A DNA stretch of 34,792 bases from Nitrososphaerota archaeon (lineage in GTDB: Archaea; Thermoproteota; Nitrososphaeria; Nitrososphaerales; Nitrosopumilaceae). The stretch spans positions 1-34,792 of the forward strand of contig JARPSM010000013.1 of the NCBI GenBank assembly GCA_029782475.1. The letters run 5' to 3'. Of the stretch, positions 8,122 to 15,778 are shown piece by piece. The notes under the pieces are model-generated. The model was not told the DNA's origin. It did no database searches and saw nothing but the letters and a program-made list of their open reading frames with translations. Numbering within the stretch: position 1 is the stretch's first letter; each line of letters begins with the position of its first letter. The translations under genes and the position numbers were made by a program.

Positions 8122-8283
8122 CTATAATTCAAATTCCTGACGGCATTTTTCACATTTTGCTCTCTCTTCTCCAGGAGACCCAAGAATGAAAATTTTACCA
8201 ATTGTTTTACAAAGAGGACACATACCAGTGGTTGCATTTTTTGGACCAGTACGAATGATTTTTTGTGATTTTCTTCGTCCCAT
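8122..8283 (-). CDS. Small zinc-ribbon protein of 53 residues
   Basis: From ATG at 8283 the product begins with a basic MGRRKSQKIIRTGPKNATTG, then MCPLCKTIGKIFILG and ERAKCEKCRQEFEL. Two CxxC pairs about 20 residues apart form a zinc ribbon. The basic N-terminus suggests nucleic acid or ribosome binding. It lies just beyond the distal att copy of the tRNA-Ser element, so it was probably the original downstream neighbour of the tRNA gene. The att copy itself (tttaatgg, with attaag next to it) is about 30-40 bases upstream of the start and may now provide part of its promoter. Confidence 0.75.
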   Translation of the reverse strand: MGRRKSQKIIRTGPKNATTGMCPLCKTIGKIFILGSPGEERAKCEKCRQEFEL

Positions 8284-8311
8284 GAAAAAACTTTGTGAAT
8301 CGGTCTATTAA

Positions 8312-8331
8312 GTTTTAATGGCGCGGGGAGA
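8312..8331. repeat. Distal attachment-site copy (att) of the tRNA-Ser element
   Basis: GTTTTAATGGCGCGGGGAGA here is identical over 20 bases to 11961-11980. On the minus strand it is the last 13 bases of tRNA-Ser including CCA, plus seven bases downstream. No tRNA body is attached here. A tRNA 3'-end duplication at one side of a gene block is the classic footprint of site-specific integration. Confidence 0.8.
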
Positions 8332-8389
8332 TAGTCAGACGCTTGAATTTTGCACTAGATACGAATTTTTGCTCTAGGAACAAATGGCA

Positions 8390-9592
8390 TTATAGAGAAA
8401 TTTTGAATTCCCATGGCCCTTCCAAAACAGAGAGTTTGTGGTGGGATGCAGACATGGTCCCCATGTTTGGAGGAACTGATGGAGGATGATCTCGCAGGCG
8501 TTCTCTTTTTGCCCATGCTATCTCATTTACAACAATTGTAATTTCTTTTGCATTGGGATCCAATGTAGAAAAAAACACATAGCCACCAGAATAGTTAGAT
8601 ATCATTTCATGAGATGTTGGATCAGGACCGCTACTTCCTCCTCCTCCGCCAGAATATCCATCTGAATATACATTACCTAGATCATCCTTGATTTGAATTG
8701 TCAGTTCCGGACTATCCATACGTATAGGCATATCATTAAATTTTGATGGGTTTGATAGAAGATCTTCTGAAAGCTTGATTCGCTGGTGAGTATACCAACT
8801 CAACTTCATGTTGTTTTCAAAGACTTCAAGTGAAGAAAATGCAATGTCAGTGTCATGCAAATGTAATTTTTTTACTATTGGGATCACCCTGAGAAGAGAC
8901 AAGGATTCTGGTTTTGGAAGTTTGTCTTTAAACTCACTGAATGGAATATTTTGAAATTCAAATTTTGTATTTTTTGTGACAATCCAAAACTCTTTGTCTT
9001 CAGGCTTTGCATCAACAATCAAAGATGAAAACTTTGGAGTGTGAGAATGTCCGCCCCTGGAAGTTTGTTGATGCTTTTGTGCAAAGTCATGTTGAAATGA
9101 TGTGTGTATTCTTTCTTTCTTTTTTACCAGTCTGCCAAACAGTGGTGAGAAATCAATATTGTCTTTGTAGTTGGGCATTGTTTTCTCTGTAAATTCCACC
9201 GTACCCAAGGTAATCACATCTGCTTCTGGAATTGCATCCTTGAAGTTTTCAGTCAGTTTTTCTAATTTTGCCAGCCTCATGCGTTTGGAAGGGCAAGCAT
9301 TACTAAATACAAGACTACTCATTATCATCTTGGGATATTCTATCTCTTTGTGGGATGGATTGAGATACTCAATTTGGATATCCTGTTGTTTTGTTTTTTC
9401 AAGATCTATCTGGCTTGATGAAAAGCAAAAGGCAACTGCCTTGTCCGTGCCTGAAACCTGTACAATGTCACCCTCGTTTATTCCGAGTTTTTCCATGTAT
9501 TGTGGCTCTATTTTGATTATAGTTTTACAGTGATCTTCGTTTTCAAGCAGATATGAGCTAAACGTGATGGAATTATCAGTGTCACTTGACAT
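8390..9592 (-). CDS. CDC48 N-domain-like protein lacking an AAA ATPase module
   Basis: Residues 20-75 (TIIKIEPQYMEKLGINEGDI, then VQVSGTDKAVAFC) resemble the double-psi barrel N-domain of CDC48/VAT, the substrate- and adaptor-binding part of the archaeal unfoldase. No Walker A or B motif follows. The rest of the 400-residue protein is beta-rich, with a Gly-rich turn (GYSGGGGGSSGPD) near residue 320 and a C-terminal block, YVFFSTLDPNAKEITIVVNE to LEGPWEFKISL. That block resembles the C-terminal beta-sandwich of some anti-sigma-like DUF families (weak). It has no signal peptide. ATG at 9592. Being inside the tRNA-Ser element, it might act as a decoy or adaptor for host CDC48; this is inference. 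Confidence 0.55.
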   Translation of the reverse strand: MSSDTDNSITFSSYLLENEDHCKTIIKIEPQYMEKLGINEGDIVQVSGTDKAVAFCFSSSQIDLEKTKQQDIQIEYLNPSHKEIEYPKMIMSSLVFSNACPSKRMRLAKLEKLTENFKDAIPEADVITLGTVEFTEKTMPNYKDNIDFSPLFGRLVKKKERIHTSFQHDFAQKHQQTSRGGHSHTPKFSSLIVDAKPEDKEFWIVTKNTKFEFQNIPFSEFKDKLPKPESLSLLRVIPIVKKLHLHDTDIAFSSLEVFENNMKLSWYTHQRIKLSEDLLSNPSKFNDMPIRMDSPELTIQIKDDLGNVYSDGYSGGGGGSSGPDPTSHEMISNYSGGYVFFSTLDPNAKEITIVVNEIAWAKRERLRDHPPSVPPNMGTMSASHHKLSVLEGPWEFKISL

Positions 9593-9922
9593 TAAAACAA
9601 TGAGGATATACAGTGTTTTTTAGGTTTCCTCAAGAGATTATTCTTCATCAAGTATCATCCAAGACAATCCATAGAGTTGTTCCCAAGATTCAGTTTTATC
9701 ATTTGGCATGTTATAGTGTTACAAAATTTGCTTAAAACCCTAATGAACAAATCGTTCATAGAAATCATCAGTGTTCACTAAAGATTATTTTATAAAATCA
9801 AATTATAATTTAAACACTCACCAAACACTCAATCTACTTTGTTCTAAATTTCAGCTTTTGAAATGTTGGCCCACATGTTTTGACCAAGGATACAGTATTC
9901 ATCAGAGTTTGGGAAGAGTGTT

Positions 9923-10055
9923 ATAGCAAAGAGACAAAGTTCGTGAACTAAAAATCATCGAAAAACTAGCGATTAGTGGATTTTATTAAGGTAAATGTGA
10001 ATAAGCGAACTGAAATGCATGAAAAATGACTCACGAACTTTTGCTTCTCGCTATA
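9923..10055. repeat. Imperfect 25-bp inverted repeat around 83 bases
   Basis: The left arm at 9923-9947 reads tatagcaaagag...aagttcgtga. The right arm at 10031-10055 is its reverse complement, with about 20 of 25 bases matching; the outer TATAGC and inner AAAGTTCGTGA are intact. The right arm overlaps the stop codon of the gene ending at 10051. The layout suggests a MITE-like remnant or a long hairpin terminator. The rest of the gap, 9593-9922, holds only a 23-codon frame (9638-9709) that I would not call a gene. Confidence 0.6.
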
Positions 10056-10404
10056 GTTTTTGCCATTTGCAGAGATTGTTGTTAATGTAATGTGGGTCAT
10101 TAAGGTATTCAAGACCAATCAGATTCATCTCAAAAGTATCGTTACAACAATCTAAAACCATTTGGAGTTGTTCTGGGCCGGATTTGTATGGTTCATCATT
10201 TTGTAAAACCTCATTTGAATCAAAATACACGCACTTGACGACTCTGTCAAAACCTTCATGGTTAATCTCACAAAATTTTTCATCATCCCAAGTAAACAAA
10301 TGACTTGAGAAATACCACATAGGAATAATTGAAACCAGTAAGATAGATGAAATTATTATTATTATTATTATTTTGTTTCTAATTTTTATTTTCTCTCCCA
10401 CCAC
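10051..10404 (-). CDS. Membrane-anchored extracellular protein of 117 residues
   Basis: The product has a charged N-terminus (MVGEKIKIRNK), one membrane segment of mostly Ile (IIIIIIISSILLVSIIPMWY, residues 12-31), and an acidic outer domain with five Cys, including a vicinal CC pair, consistent with disulphides outside the cell. The Ile run is encoded by seven ATT trinucleotides at 10352-10372 on the plus strand. The GTG start at 10404 overlaps the end of the upstream gene by 19 bases, so the two are translationally coupled partners. No family recognised. Confidence 0.6.
   Translation of the reverse strand: MVGEKIKIRNKIIIIIIISSILLVSIIPMWYFSSHLFTWDDEKFCEINHEGFDRVVKCVYFDSNEVLQNDEPYKSGPEQLQMVLDCCNDTFEMNLIGLEYLNDPHYINNNLCKWQKL
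10352..10372. repeat. (ATT)7 trinucleotide tract
   Basis: Seven perfect ATT units lie inside the membrane segment of the 117-residue protein. Unit-number changes would alter the hydrophobic length by one Ile each without breaking the frame. Confidence 0.9.
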
Positions 10405-11432
10405 TTTGCATCATCATTTAACGCACACAATGACGGAAATTCAGAGTCCAACCCATAGTCTTTGACATAACTATCAACTATGGCACCACTGAAAAAACTA
10501 ATTCTGTAACCACTAGGTAGTTCACCACAGTATCCAACTGCATCAGGATCAGTAAAGTTGAGATTCAGTTTTCCAATTTTGAATTTTTGCTCAATGTTTT
10601 TCATTCCAGCATTGTTTTTGATGTAATCAAGCAAGATGTTTGCATATTTTTCCTCTTCATCTTCAGTAAAATAAGACAATTTCTCAAGTGTTAATACAGT
10701 CAAGTTGGTTTGTGCATTACAAAAACATGAAGTTGTGTTTACCTCACAAGGATGGGGGTTTTCTGGAAATAGCGTCATCGTCTTGGGGTTGGATATAGAA
10801 TCTATTTTGAACCAGTGAGTTACATCATCTGTATCAATTACTGCGCCGCACCCAGGACCACCTGAAAATGGTGGGCCTCTTGTTACCACCAGAGTGTTTT
10901 GAAGATAGTCTATTTGGTTTACAGATAGCAAGTAATCCATACCTGATGGAGGTACAGGGACTCTTAGTTCTTGTATGTACTCAGAAGCACATCCTTGCTT
11001 GCTTAGAATATTCTCAGTTACACAGTTATCTGATATGATCTTGAAAATTTGCACTTGTATTTTGTCTATAGATTCATGCTCTGCAAATGAGGTCATCAGA
11101 TAATATCGATTGCCGTCATCTGCAATAGACTCTGCCATGAAAAATTCATTTTCCCATTTGAAACCGTCAACAACTGTCAGCTGTTTAGAATTGATTCTAT
11201 ATTTTTCCAACGTCATATCAAATACAGTAGTTGCTTTTTGCTTTAGGAATTCCTCAAACGGCGCATCAGATCCAGAAAAACTGCAAGACAAGTCCCATTG
11301 TAATCCTTCTGAGCACTGCATATATGCAGGAACGTAAAGACATAACAAAAATAATGCGACTAGACAAATTGCAGATATCAAAATAATATGATTTTTGGTA
11401 ATCATTTTTTTTTTCTTCTTCTTCTTCCTCAT
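10386..11432 (-). CDS. Membrane-anchored extracellular Cys-rich protein
   Basis: After a Lys tract, residues 15-34 (HIILISAICLVALFLLCLYV) form one membrane anchor or uncleaved signal. The remaining 310 residues are acidic, with about a dozen Cys (SCSF, GPGCGAVID, SCFCNAQ and others) and NxT/S glycosylation-like sites, as expected for an exported thaumarchaeal protein. No enzymatic motif or family recognised. The start is uncertain: ATG at 11432 reads MRKKKKKKK through a TTC/T10 tract, while the ATG at 11405 (MITKN) follows directly after ten A and may be the true start. Its end overlaps the next gene by 19 bases, suggesting a two-protein surface complex. Confidence 0.6.
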   Translation of the reverse strand: MRKKKKKKKMITKNHIILISAICLVALFLLCLYVPAYMQCSEGLQWDLSCSFSGSDAPFEEFLKQKATTVFDMTLEKYRINSKQLTVVDGFKWENEFFMAESIADDGNRYYLMTSFAEHESIDKIQVQIFKIISDNCVTENILSKQGCASEYIQELRVPVPPSGMDYLLSVNQIDYLQNTLVVTRGPPFSGGPGCGAVIDTDDVTHWFKIDSISNPKTMTLFPENPHPCEVNTTSCFCNAQTNLTVLTLEKLSYFTEDEEEKYANILLDYIKNNAGMKNIEQKFKIGKLNLNFTDPDAVGYCGELPSGYRISFFSGAIVDSYVKDYGLDSEFPSLCALNDDAKWWERK

Positions 11433-11452
11433 CTTGGCCTTTGTAATGTTCC

Positions 11453-11776
11453 TTAATCTCTTTTGCTCATCAATGTCTTTTGTAGTTGCACTCCATCCTC
11501 AAACTTTGCCATGATGTCTTTTTCCTTTTCAGTCATTACTCCCATGTAGTCAAGTGACTTTTCCTTGATGAAAGACACCAAATCCTCGTAGTCAATTACA
11601 AACCCCAGTATTACATGTCCAGTCTTGGCATCATCAAGGAGAGATGTTTTTGTTTTTTACATCCTCAATGATGCTACGGTATAATGTTTGGTGTAGATTG
11701 ATTGCAGTCAATATTTCAGGGAATATGTATGAGTTGTTGGAATAAATCACTGCCAAGATAATACCATTTTTGCATT
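11453..11776 (-). pseudogene. Frameshifted hypothetical gene in the tRNA-Ser element
   Basis: The 5' part reads GIILAVIYSNNSYIFPEILT and continues to SIIEDVKNK before a stop at a run of A. One frame over, it continues TSLLDDAKTGHVILGFVIDY and ends QLQKTLMSKRD at 11453. The N-terminus is missing: the upstream frame closes within 15 bases and no ATG is available. Helical, acidic and basic residues alternate; no motif is recognised. The break falls in an AAAAAACAAAAA stretch. It would have been the first gene after the tRNA end of the element. Confidence 0.5.
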
Positions 11777-11821
11777 AAAATAAATAAAAAATAAAATCAT
11801 AATTTGAAAATTCACTTTTTA

Positions 11822-11903
11822 TCTATCTTTTATTTTTTAAAATATCTCTTTTTTAAAATAAGATAGATTTTAGAAAATATCTTTTATTTCAATAAAAGAT
11901 AGA
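11822..11903. repeat. AT-rich palindromic repeats of an ATCTATCTTTTATT motif
   Basis: A motif close to TCTATCTTTTATT appears at 11822-11837 on the plus strand and, inverted, near 11854-11867 (aaaataagatagat) and 11891-11903. A perfect 11-bp stem with a two-base loop spans 11878-11901 (tatcttttatt, tc, aataaaagata). Iterated inverted AT-rich motifs without a gene may be an origin, operator or recombinase arm site. They lie 60-140 bases from the tRNA-side att, where such sites are expected. Confidence 0.6.
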
Positions 11904-11960
11904 CATTTACATATTTTCAGAATGAATTAGCGCAAAATCGTAAGCTCCAGCTATACACAC

Positions 11961-11980
11961 GTTTTAATGGCGCGGGGAGA
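11961..11980. repeat. tRNA-proximal attachment-site copy (att)
   Basis: Identical over 20 bases to 8312-8331. Bases 11968-11980 are the 3' end of the tRNA-Ser gene with the encoded CCA, and 11961-11967 are its immediate downstream flank. Confidence 0.8.
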
Positions 11981-12054
11981 GGGATTCGAACCCACGAGTT
12001 CTTGCGAACATGAAATTAGCAATCTCACGCCCTACCGGGCTAGGCGACCCCCGC
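11968..12054 (-). tRNA. tRNA-Ser (anticodon GCU), CCA encoded
   Basis: The minus strand folds as a type II tRNA. Acceptor GCGGGGG pairs with UCCCCGC (one G-U). The anticodon arm is UGAGA-UUGCUAA-UUUCA with anticodon GCU. The long variable arm is a GUUC/GAAC stem with a GCAA loop, as in Ser tRNAs. The T loop is UUCGAAU, with one U-U mismatch in its stem. The discriminator is G, as expected for archaeal tRNA-Ser, and CCA is encoded at 11968-11970. Its 3' end is the integration site of the element below. Confidence 0.93.
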
Positions 12055-12086
12055 ATAGTATGCCTAAAATGATTCTGTAAATAAAT

Positions 12087-12905
12087 TCATACGTCCCCAA
12101 ATTGACTGTAATTATTCACAATATCCTCAATTGGGAGTCGTTTTCCACCTACAATTTTTAGATCAACTTGTACTGTTTTGTTAGCGATGGTAAGAATATT
12201 GTAAGTATTTTCAAAGAATCCACGAACTCTCTCAGATGTAGCAGTTCCAGCATTAACTACAGTAAGTGCTCCAAAAGTCCATGCCCATGGCCTATGCTTA
12301 TGTCCACATAATACTACATCAACTTTAGAATTTAAAACAGTTCGTAGCACGTCACCTGCATCAACTACTGTAAGTTGATCAGAACCAGTATCAGGAATTG
12401 CAATTAAATGATGATGCATTGCAACAATCTTTACTTTGTCTTTGTATTTTTTCATAGTTCGTTCTAACCATAAATTTTGTCTGTATCCCACTTCACCCTC
12501 ATTTCTATCAGGTCTAGCAGTTCCAACTGTAACTAAAACAACATCATCACTTAGTTCATTTACAGTTTCAAAAGGAAAAAATTTTTTGAATAAAAGATAT
12601 CCAGTATTCCTATAATCATGATTTCCACTTATAGTAATAATTTTTTTAGTATTGAATTTTCTTAAAAAAGATGTACATTGTTCATATTCTTTCATCAATC
12701 CTTCATTAGTTAAATCACCAGTAATTATGATAACATCAGGATTTAGTTTATTCACTTCATCGACCAAAATATCAAATTTTTCTTGCAAAAATTGAGAGCC
12801 CACATGTAGATCAGAGATTTGTACAATCTGCATTTGAGTATTATTTTTTAAATTAGGTATTAAATCATCTCTATAGAAATCATATAGGGAACATTTCAAT
12901 TTCAA
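12087..12905 (-). CDS. Calcineurin-like metallophosphoesterase
   Basis: The 272-residue protein has all metallophosphoesterase blocks in order: ISDLHVGS near residue 31 (D-x-H), VIIITGDLTNEG (GD), ITISGNHDYR (GNHD), VAMHHHLI and VVLCGHKHRPWAW (GHxH). The compact size is like Icc/CpdA-type enzymes, which hydrolyse cyclic nucleotides or other phosphodiesters using two metals; the substrate here is unknown. The start is TTG at 12905, and an internal ATG about 24 codons in (MQIVQISD) is possible. It is divergent from the dehydrogenase gene, with 39 bases between. Confidence 0.85.
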   Translation of the reverse strand: MKLKCSLYDFYRDDLIPNLKNNTQMQIVQISDLHVGSQFLQEKFDILVDEVNKLNPDVIIITGDLTNEGLMKEYEQCTSFLRKFNTKKIITISGNHDYRNTGYLLFKKFFPFETVNELSDDVVLVTVGTARPDRNEGEVGYRQNLWLERTMKKYKDKVKIVAMHHHLIAIPDTGSDQLTVVDAGDVLRTVLNSKVDVVLCGHKHRPWAWTFGALTVVNAGTATSERVRGFFENTYNILTIANKTVQVDLKIVGGKRLPIEDIVNNYSQFGDV

Positions 12906-12944
12906 GGTAGAATTAAATAATAATCACCTCAAAATCTTGCAGTT

Positions 12945-13976
12945 TTGAGTAAAAAAGCCGCTGTAATGAAAGGGGATGGGATCGGACCTGAAGTTGTAGA
13001 TTCAATGTTAAAGGTGTTAAATGAATGTAATTTTCAATCAGAACTAATTCTTTGCGAGGTAGGCTCAGAACAATGGGAAAAAAATGGAAGAAAAGACGCA
13101 TCATACATTCCAGATGCAACGATGAAAATTTTAGAAGATTCAGACTGTTGTTTCAAGGGTCCAACTACTACAATTCCAGTTCCAGGTGCACCGAAAAGTG
13201 TTGCAGTTACATTAAGACAAAAATTTGATCTTTATGCAAATATCAGACCAACTAAAACTTATGATAGGTTAACTCCAAATAGAAAACTTGACTGTGTATG
13301 TTTCAGAGAAGCTACAGAAGGACTGTACACGGGTGTAGAGGCAAAAATTACAGATGATGCTGCAATAGCAATTAGAAAAATAACAAGACAGGGGAGCAGG
13401 AGACTAGTGGATTCTGCAGTAGATTGGGCAAATAAATTCAATATGAAAAAAATGGTTGCAATAACAAAAAGAAATATCCTAAAACAAACAGATGGGATAT
13501 TTTGGGATGAAACACAAAAGGCAGTTGAAGGAACCGGAATTGAATTATCTGAAATTTACATAGACAACATGGCACAACAGATGGTAATTGCAACGGAACA
13601 GTTTAACGGTTCAGTATTGGTCAGCACCAACTTATTCATGGATATTATTTCTGAATTAGCATCAGCACTTGTAGGTTCAATTGGATTAATCTATTCTGCA
13701 AATATTGGAAATAATTATGCAATGTTTGAAGCAGCGCATGGAAGTGCCCCACAATTTGCAGGACAAAATAAAGTTAATCCTACTGCAACTGTCTTATCAG
13801 GAGCTTGGATGGCAGATTATCTAGGTGAAAGGGAAATTAGAGATGCAATCTTTGATGCAACTGATAAAGTAATCAATGAAGGAAAAGCAGTAACATGGGA
13901 TATTGGCGGTAATGCTACAACTACACAAATGACTGATGCAATTATCACATATGCCAAAGAGAATCTAAGAAAATAA
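12945..13976 (+). CDS. Isocitrate/isopropylmalate dehydrogenase family enzyme, probably isocitrate dehydrogenase
   Basis: The 343-residue product carries the family hallmarks: [13 protein letters not shown] at the N-terminus, [16 protein letters not shown] (substrate Arg residues), [25 protein letters not shown], and [20 protein letters not shown] (coenzyme loop). The enzyme oxidatively decarboxylates a 2-hydroxy acid bound with Mg2+. The short form and the [11 protein letters not shown] block fit an archaeal isocitrate dehydrogenase feeding 2-oxoglutarate synthesis. Isopropylmalate dehydrogenase cannot be ruled out from motifs alone, but no leu genes are nearby. TTG start at 12945, with an AT-rich attaaataataat 22-34 bases upstream as a likely TATA box. 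Convergent with the methyltransferase at 13977, with no gap. Confidence 0.8.
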   Translation: MSKKAAVMKGDGIGPEVVDSMLKVLNECNFQSELILCEVGSEQWEKNGRKDASYIPDATMKILEDSDCCFKGPTTTIPVPGAPKSVAVTLRQKFDLYANIRPTKTYDRLTPNRKLDCVCFREATEGLYTGVEAKITDDAAIAIRKITRQGSRRLVDSAVDWANKFNMKKMVAITKRNILKQTDGIFWDETQKAVEGTGIELSEIYIDNMAQQMVIATEQFNGSVLVSTNLFMDIISELASALVGSIGLIYSANIGNNYAMFEAAHGSAPQFAGQNKVNPTATVLSGAWMADYLGEREIRDAIFDATDKVINEGKAVTWDIGGNATTTQMTDAIITYAKENLRK

Positions 13977-14513
13977 TCACTTGATAGTTTCTACAAGAAT
14001 TAGTTCTTCAAAAAATAGTTTCTTTTTTGCCATAATTCGTGTTTTCAAGCCTAATTTTTGAACATATTCAATTAATTTTGGATAATTGGAAAGCGACGAT
14101 GTTACAAAGATAAATTTCCCATTTTCAGCCAGATTATCAATCACAGAATCAAAAATTTTTTTAGGAATTTCAAATCCATCTGTACCCCCATCTGTTGCAA
14201 TGTCTATAATTTCGTCAGTTGCAAGATAAGGTAAATTACATACGATAAAATCAAATTTTATTTTCAATGCATCTGAGCCATTGCAACAAATTAGATTTTT
14301 TGTTTTGTACAAAGTTTGATTTTGCAATACATCACAATTAATATCAGTTCCAACAACTAATGAAAAATGTTCACAAAGTAATTTTGTAAGATATCCAGAA
14401 CCACTTCCAACATCTAAAGCACAATTACCTTTTTCATTTTCAATATTATTTGCAATGAAAAAAGTATCCTCAGAAGGAGGATATTCATCATTTTTCAAGG
14501 ATTTGATTTGCAA
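13977..14513 (-). CDS. HemK/PrmC-like methyltransferase (archaeal Mtq2-type)
   Basis: This compact 178-residue class I methyltransferase begins with DEYPPSEDTFFIANNI (the PSEDT block of archaeal and eukaryotic HemK2/Mtq2), then NCALDVGSGSGYLTKLL (motif I), VVGTDIN (motif II) and FIVCNLPYLATDE, where NLPY replaces the usual NPPY catalytic loop. Mtq2-type enzymes methylate the Gln of the GGQ loop in release factor aRF1. It overlaps the KsgA gene by 26 bases and ends the eL21-Rpo4-DUF655-KsgA cluster, a conserved archaeal translation operon. Confidence 0.8.
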   Translation of the reverse strand: MQIKSLKNDEYPPSEDTFFIANNIENEKGNCALDVGSGSGYLTKLLCEHFSLVVGTDINCDVLQNQTLYKTKNLICCNGSDALKIKFDFIVCNLPYLATDEIIDIATDGGTDGFEIPKKIFDSVIDNLAENGKFIFVTSSLSNYPKLIEYVQKLGLKTRIMAKKKLFFEELILVETIK

Positions 14514-15195
14514 GACGGATTATTTCTTCTCCAGATAGATCATCTACTCGTTTATCTATTTCAGATTCCTTGTTAAATTGTTTTAAAATATTTTTAACTG
14601 TTTTTCTTCGATATGAAAATATTTTATTAATTGTTTGAATAAGTTCTTTAGATAAATTATTTTTTTTAATTATTTTTAGAACCATAGAATCAATTTTTGG
14701 GGGTGGAGAAAAATTATTTTTTCCTACTTTTAATACGACTGTTATTTCAAATGCAGATGTGGCAATAATGCTTATAGCTTTTCTATTCTTGGATGATTTT
14801 GCAAGTAATTTATCAGCAAATTCTTTTTGAACCATGATTACTCCGTGTGAAAAAGAAGTCTGCGCCAACCATTCAATTGCATCCTTACTCCTAGAATAAG
14901 GCAAATTAGAAACAAAAATTGTGAAAAGATCTTTTTTCTTGAAACCATCACCGGATTTTAATACAAGGTTGTCTATATCAGAAAATTTTGATTTAGCATT
15001 TCTAATTAGATCCTCATCCATATCAACTGAAATTACCTTGTTAGACTTTTGACATAAAAGAGGAGTTAAAATTCCCTGCCCAGTTCCAATTTCAAAAACA
15101 ATATCATTTTTTGTGATTTTAGCCTCAGAAACTATGGATTTTGCTATAGAATTTGATGTTAGAAAGTGTTGGCCAAGGCGTTTTCGTTTTATCAT
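14488..15195 (-). CDS. ksgA: 16S rRNA dimethyladenosine transferase KsgA/Dim1
   Basis: The protein opens KRKRLGQHFLTSNSIAKSIV, the signature start of KsgA/Dim1, followed by VFEIGTGQGILTPLLC (motif I), VISVDMDEDLI and FVSNLPYSRS (the NLPY catalytic motif). It dimethylates two adjacent adenines near the 3' end of 16S rRNA during small-subunit maturation. At 235 residues it is slightly short of the usual 260-280. ATG at 15195 overlaps the DUF655 gene by four bases, and its own end overlaps the HemK-like gene, so translational coupling is likely. Confidence 0.9.
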   Translation of the reverse strand: MIKRKRLGQHFLTSNSIAKSIVSEAKITKNDIVFEIGTGQGILTPLLCQKSNKVISVDMDEDLIRNAKSKFSDIDNLVLKSGDGFKKKDLFTIFVSNLPYSRSKDAIEWLAQTSFSHGVIMVQKEFADKLLAKSSKNRKAISIIATSAFEITVVLKVGKNNFSPPPKIDSMVLKIIKKNNLSKELIQTINKIFSYRRKTVKNILKQFNKESEIDKRVDDLSGEEIIRLANQILEK

Positions 15196-15770
15196 CTCTT
15201 TACAAAGAGATTCATTCTACTTTCTCCTGTAATTTCATCCAGGATTCGCTCTGAAATATGTCTGATTGGTTCTTTAAATCCAACACGGTCTTGTAAATCC
15301 TGATAGCTTTCAAATTTTTGTTTCTCTCTTTCTTCCAACATAGTTTTCATGTATGTTTTTCCGATTCCTGGAATCAATTCTAATGCATGAATTCTTGGCG
15401 TTAGAGGTTGTGCATTGTTTAGATATGTAACAAATTTTTGTTCATTTGCAGTTACAATAGTTTCAACTACTAAATCTAATTCGTTTTGAGCAGATAATGA
15501 AATTTTATCATATTCCATCTTTCCTAAAACAGAGAGAATCTTTGTTCTTCCCTCTTTTCCGATATAGATTTTTTCGCCAACCTCAAATGTAGAATTTGGA
15601 ATTCCAAGAACTTCTAGAAGAGTTAATCTGTCTTCCCCAATAGCAGTGACGATAATTCCATCTCTACCTCTTACAGTTGATGATTTACCTCTAGAATTAA
15701 AATCCAATACGTATGCATACTCTTCATACTTTCTAACTGGGGGTTGTGCCCGATACAAAATAGAATACAC
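15192..15770 (-). CDS. DUF655 protein (OB-fold plus helix-hairpin-helix)
   Basis: The 192-residue product matches archaeal DUF655: a beta-rich N-terminal half (EYAYVLDFNSRGKSSTVRGR to GEKIYIGKEGRTKI) with an OB-like layout, then ALELIPGIGKTYMKTMLEER, a helix-hairpin-helix, and VGFKEPIRHISERILDEITG. It is conserved between rpo4 and ksgA across archaea and probably binds RNA or DNA; its exact role is not established. It overlaps ksgA by four bases and follows rpo4 after eight bases, in one operon. Confidence 0.85.
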   Translation of the reverse strand: MYSILYRAQPPVRKYEEYAYVLDFNSRGKSSTVRGRDGIIVTAIGEDRLTLLEVLGIPNSTFEVGEKIYIGKEGRTKILSVLGKMEYDKISLSAQNELDLVVETIVTANEQKFVTYLNNAQPLTPRIHALELIPGIGKTYMKTMLEEREKQKFESYQDLQDRVGFKEPIRHISERILDEITGESRMNLFVKR

Positions 15771-15778
15771 CCAAAAAC

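Larger units (their letters stand above)
8332..11960. mobile_element. Putative integrated element in tRNA-Ser(GCU), no integrase seen
   Basis: The block lies between a perfect 20-bp direct repeat and abuts the 3' end of tRNA-Ser. It contains a CDC48-N-like protein, two overlapping membrane-anchored proteins, a frameshifted gene, an imperfect inverted repeat and AT-rich palindromic repeats near the tRNA end. All genes are on the minus strand. No tyrosine recombinase, replication protein or capsid gene is recognisable, so it is either a decayed element or a satellite mobilised by an integrase elsewhere. The content is unlike the conserved genes on either side. Confidence 0.6.

Noticed and set aside
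8312-8331. A second tRNA gene at 8312
   Set aside because: Only 20 bases match the tRNA-Ser end; no stems, anticodon or T loop follow, so it is an att copy and not a tRNA.
9638-9709. 23-codon minus-strand frame MPNDKTESWEQLYGLSW
   Set aside because: Too short and without a supporting ribosome site or family; could be a relic, but not enough to call.
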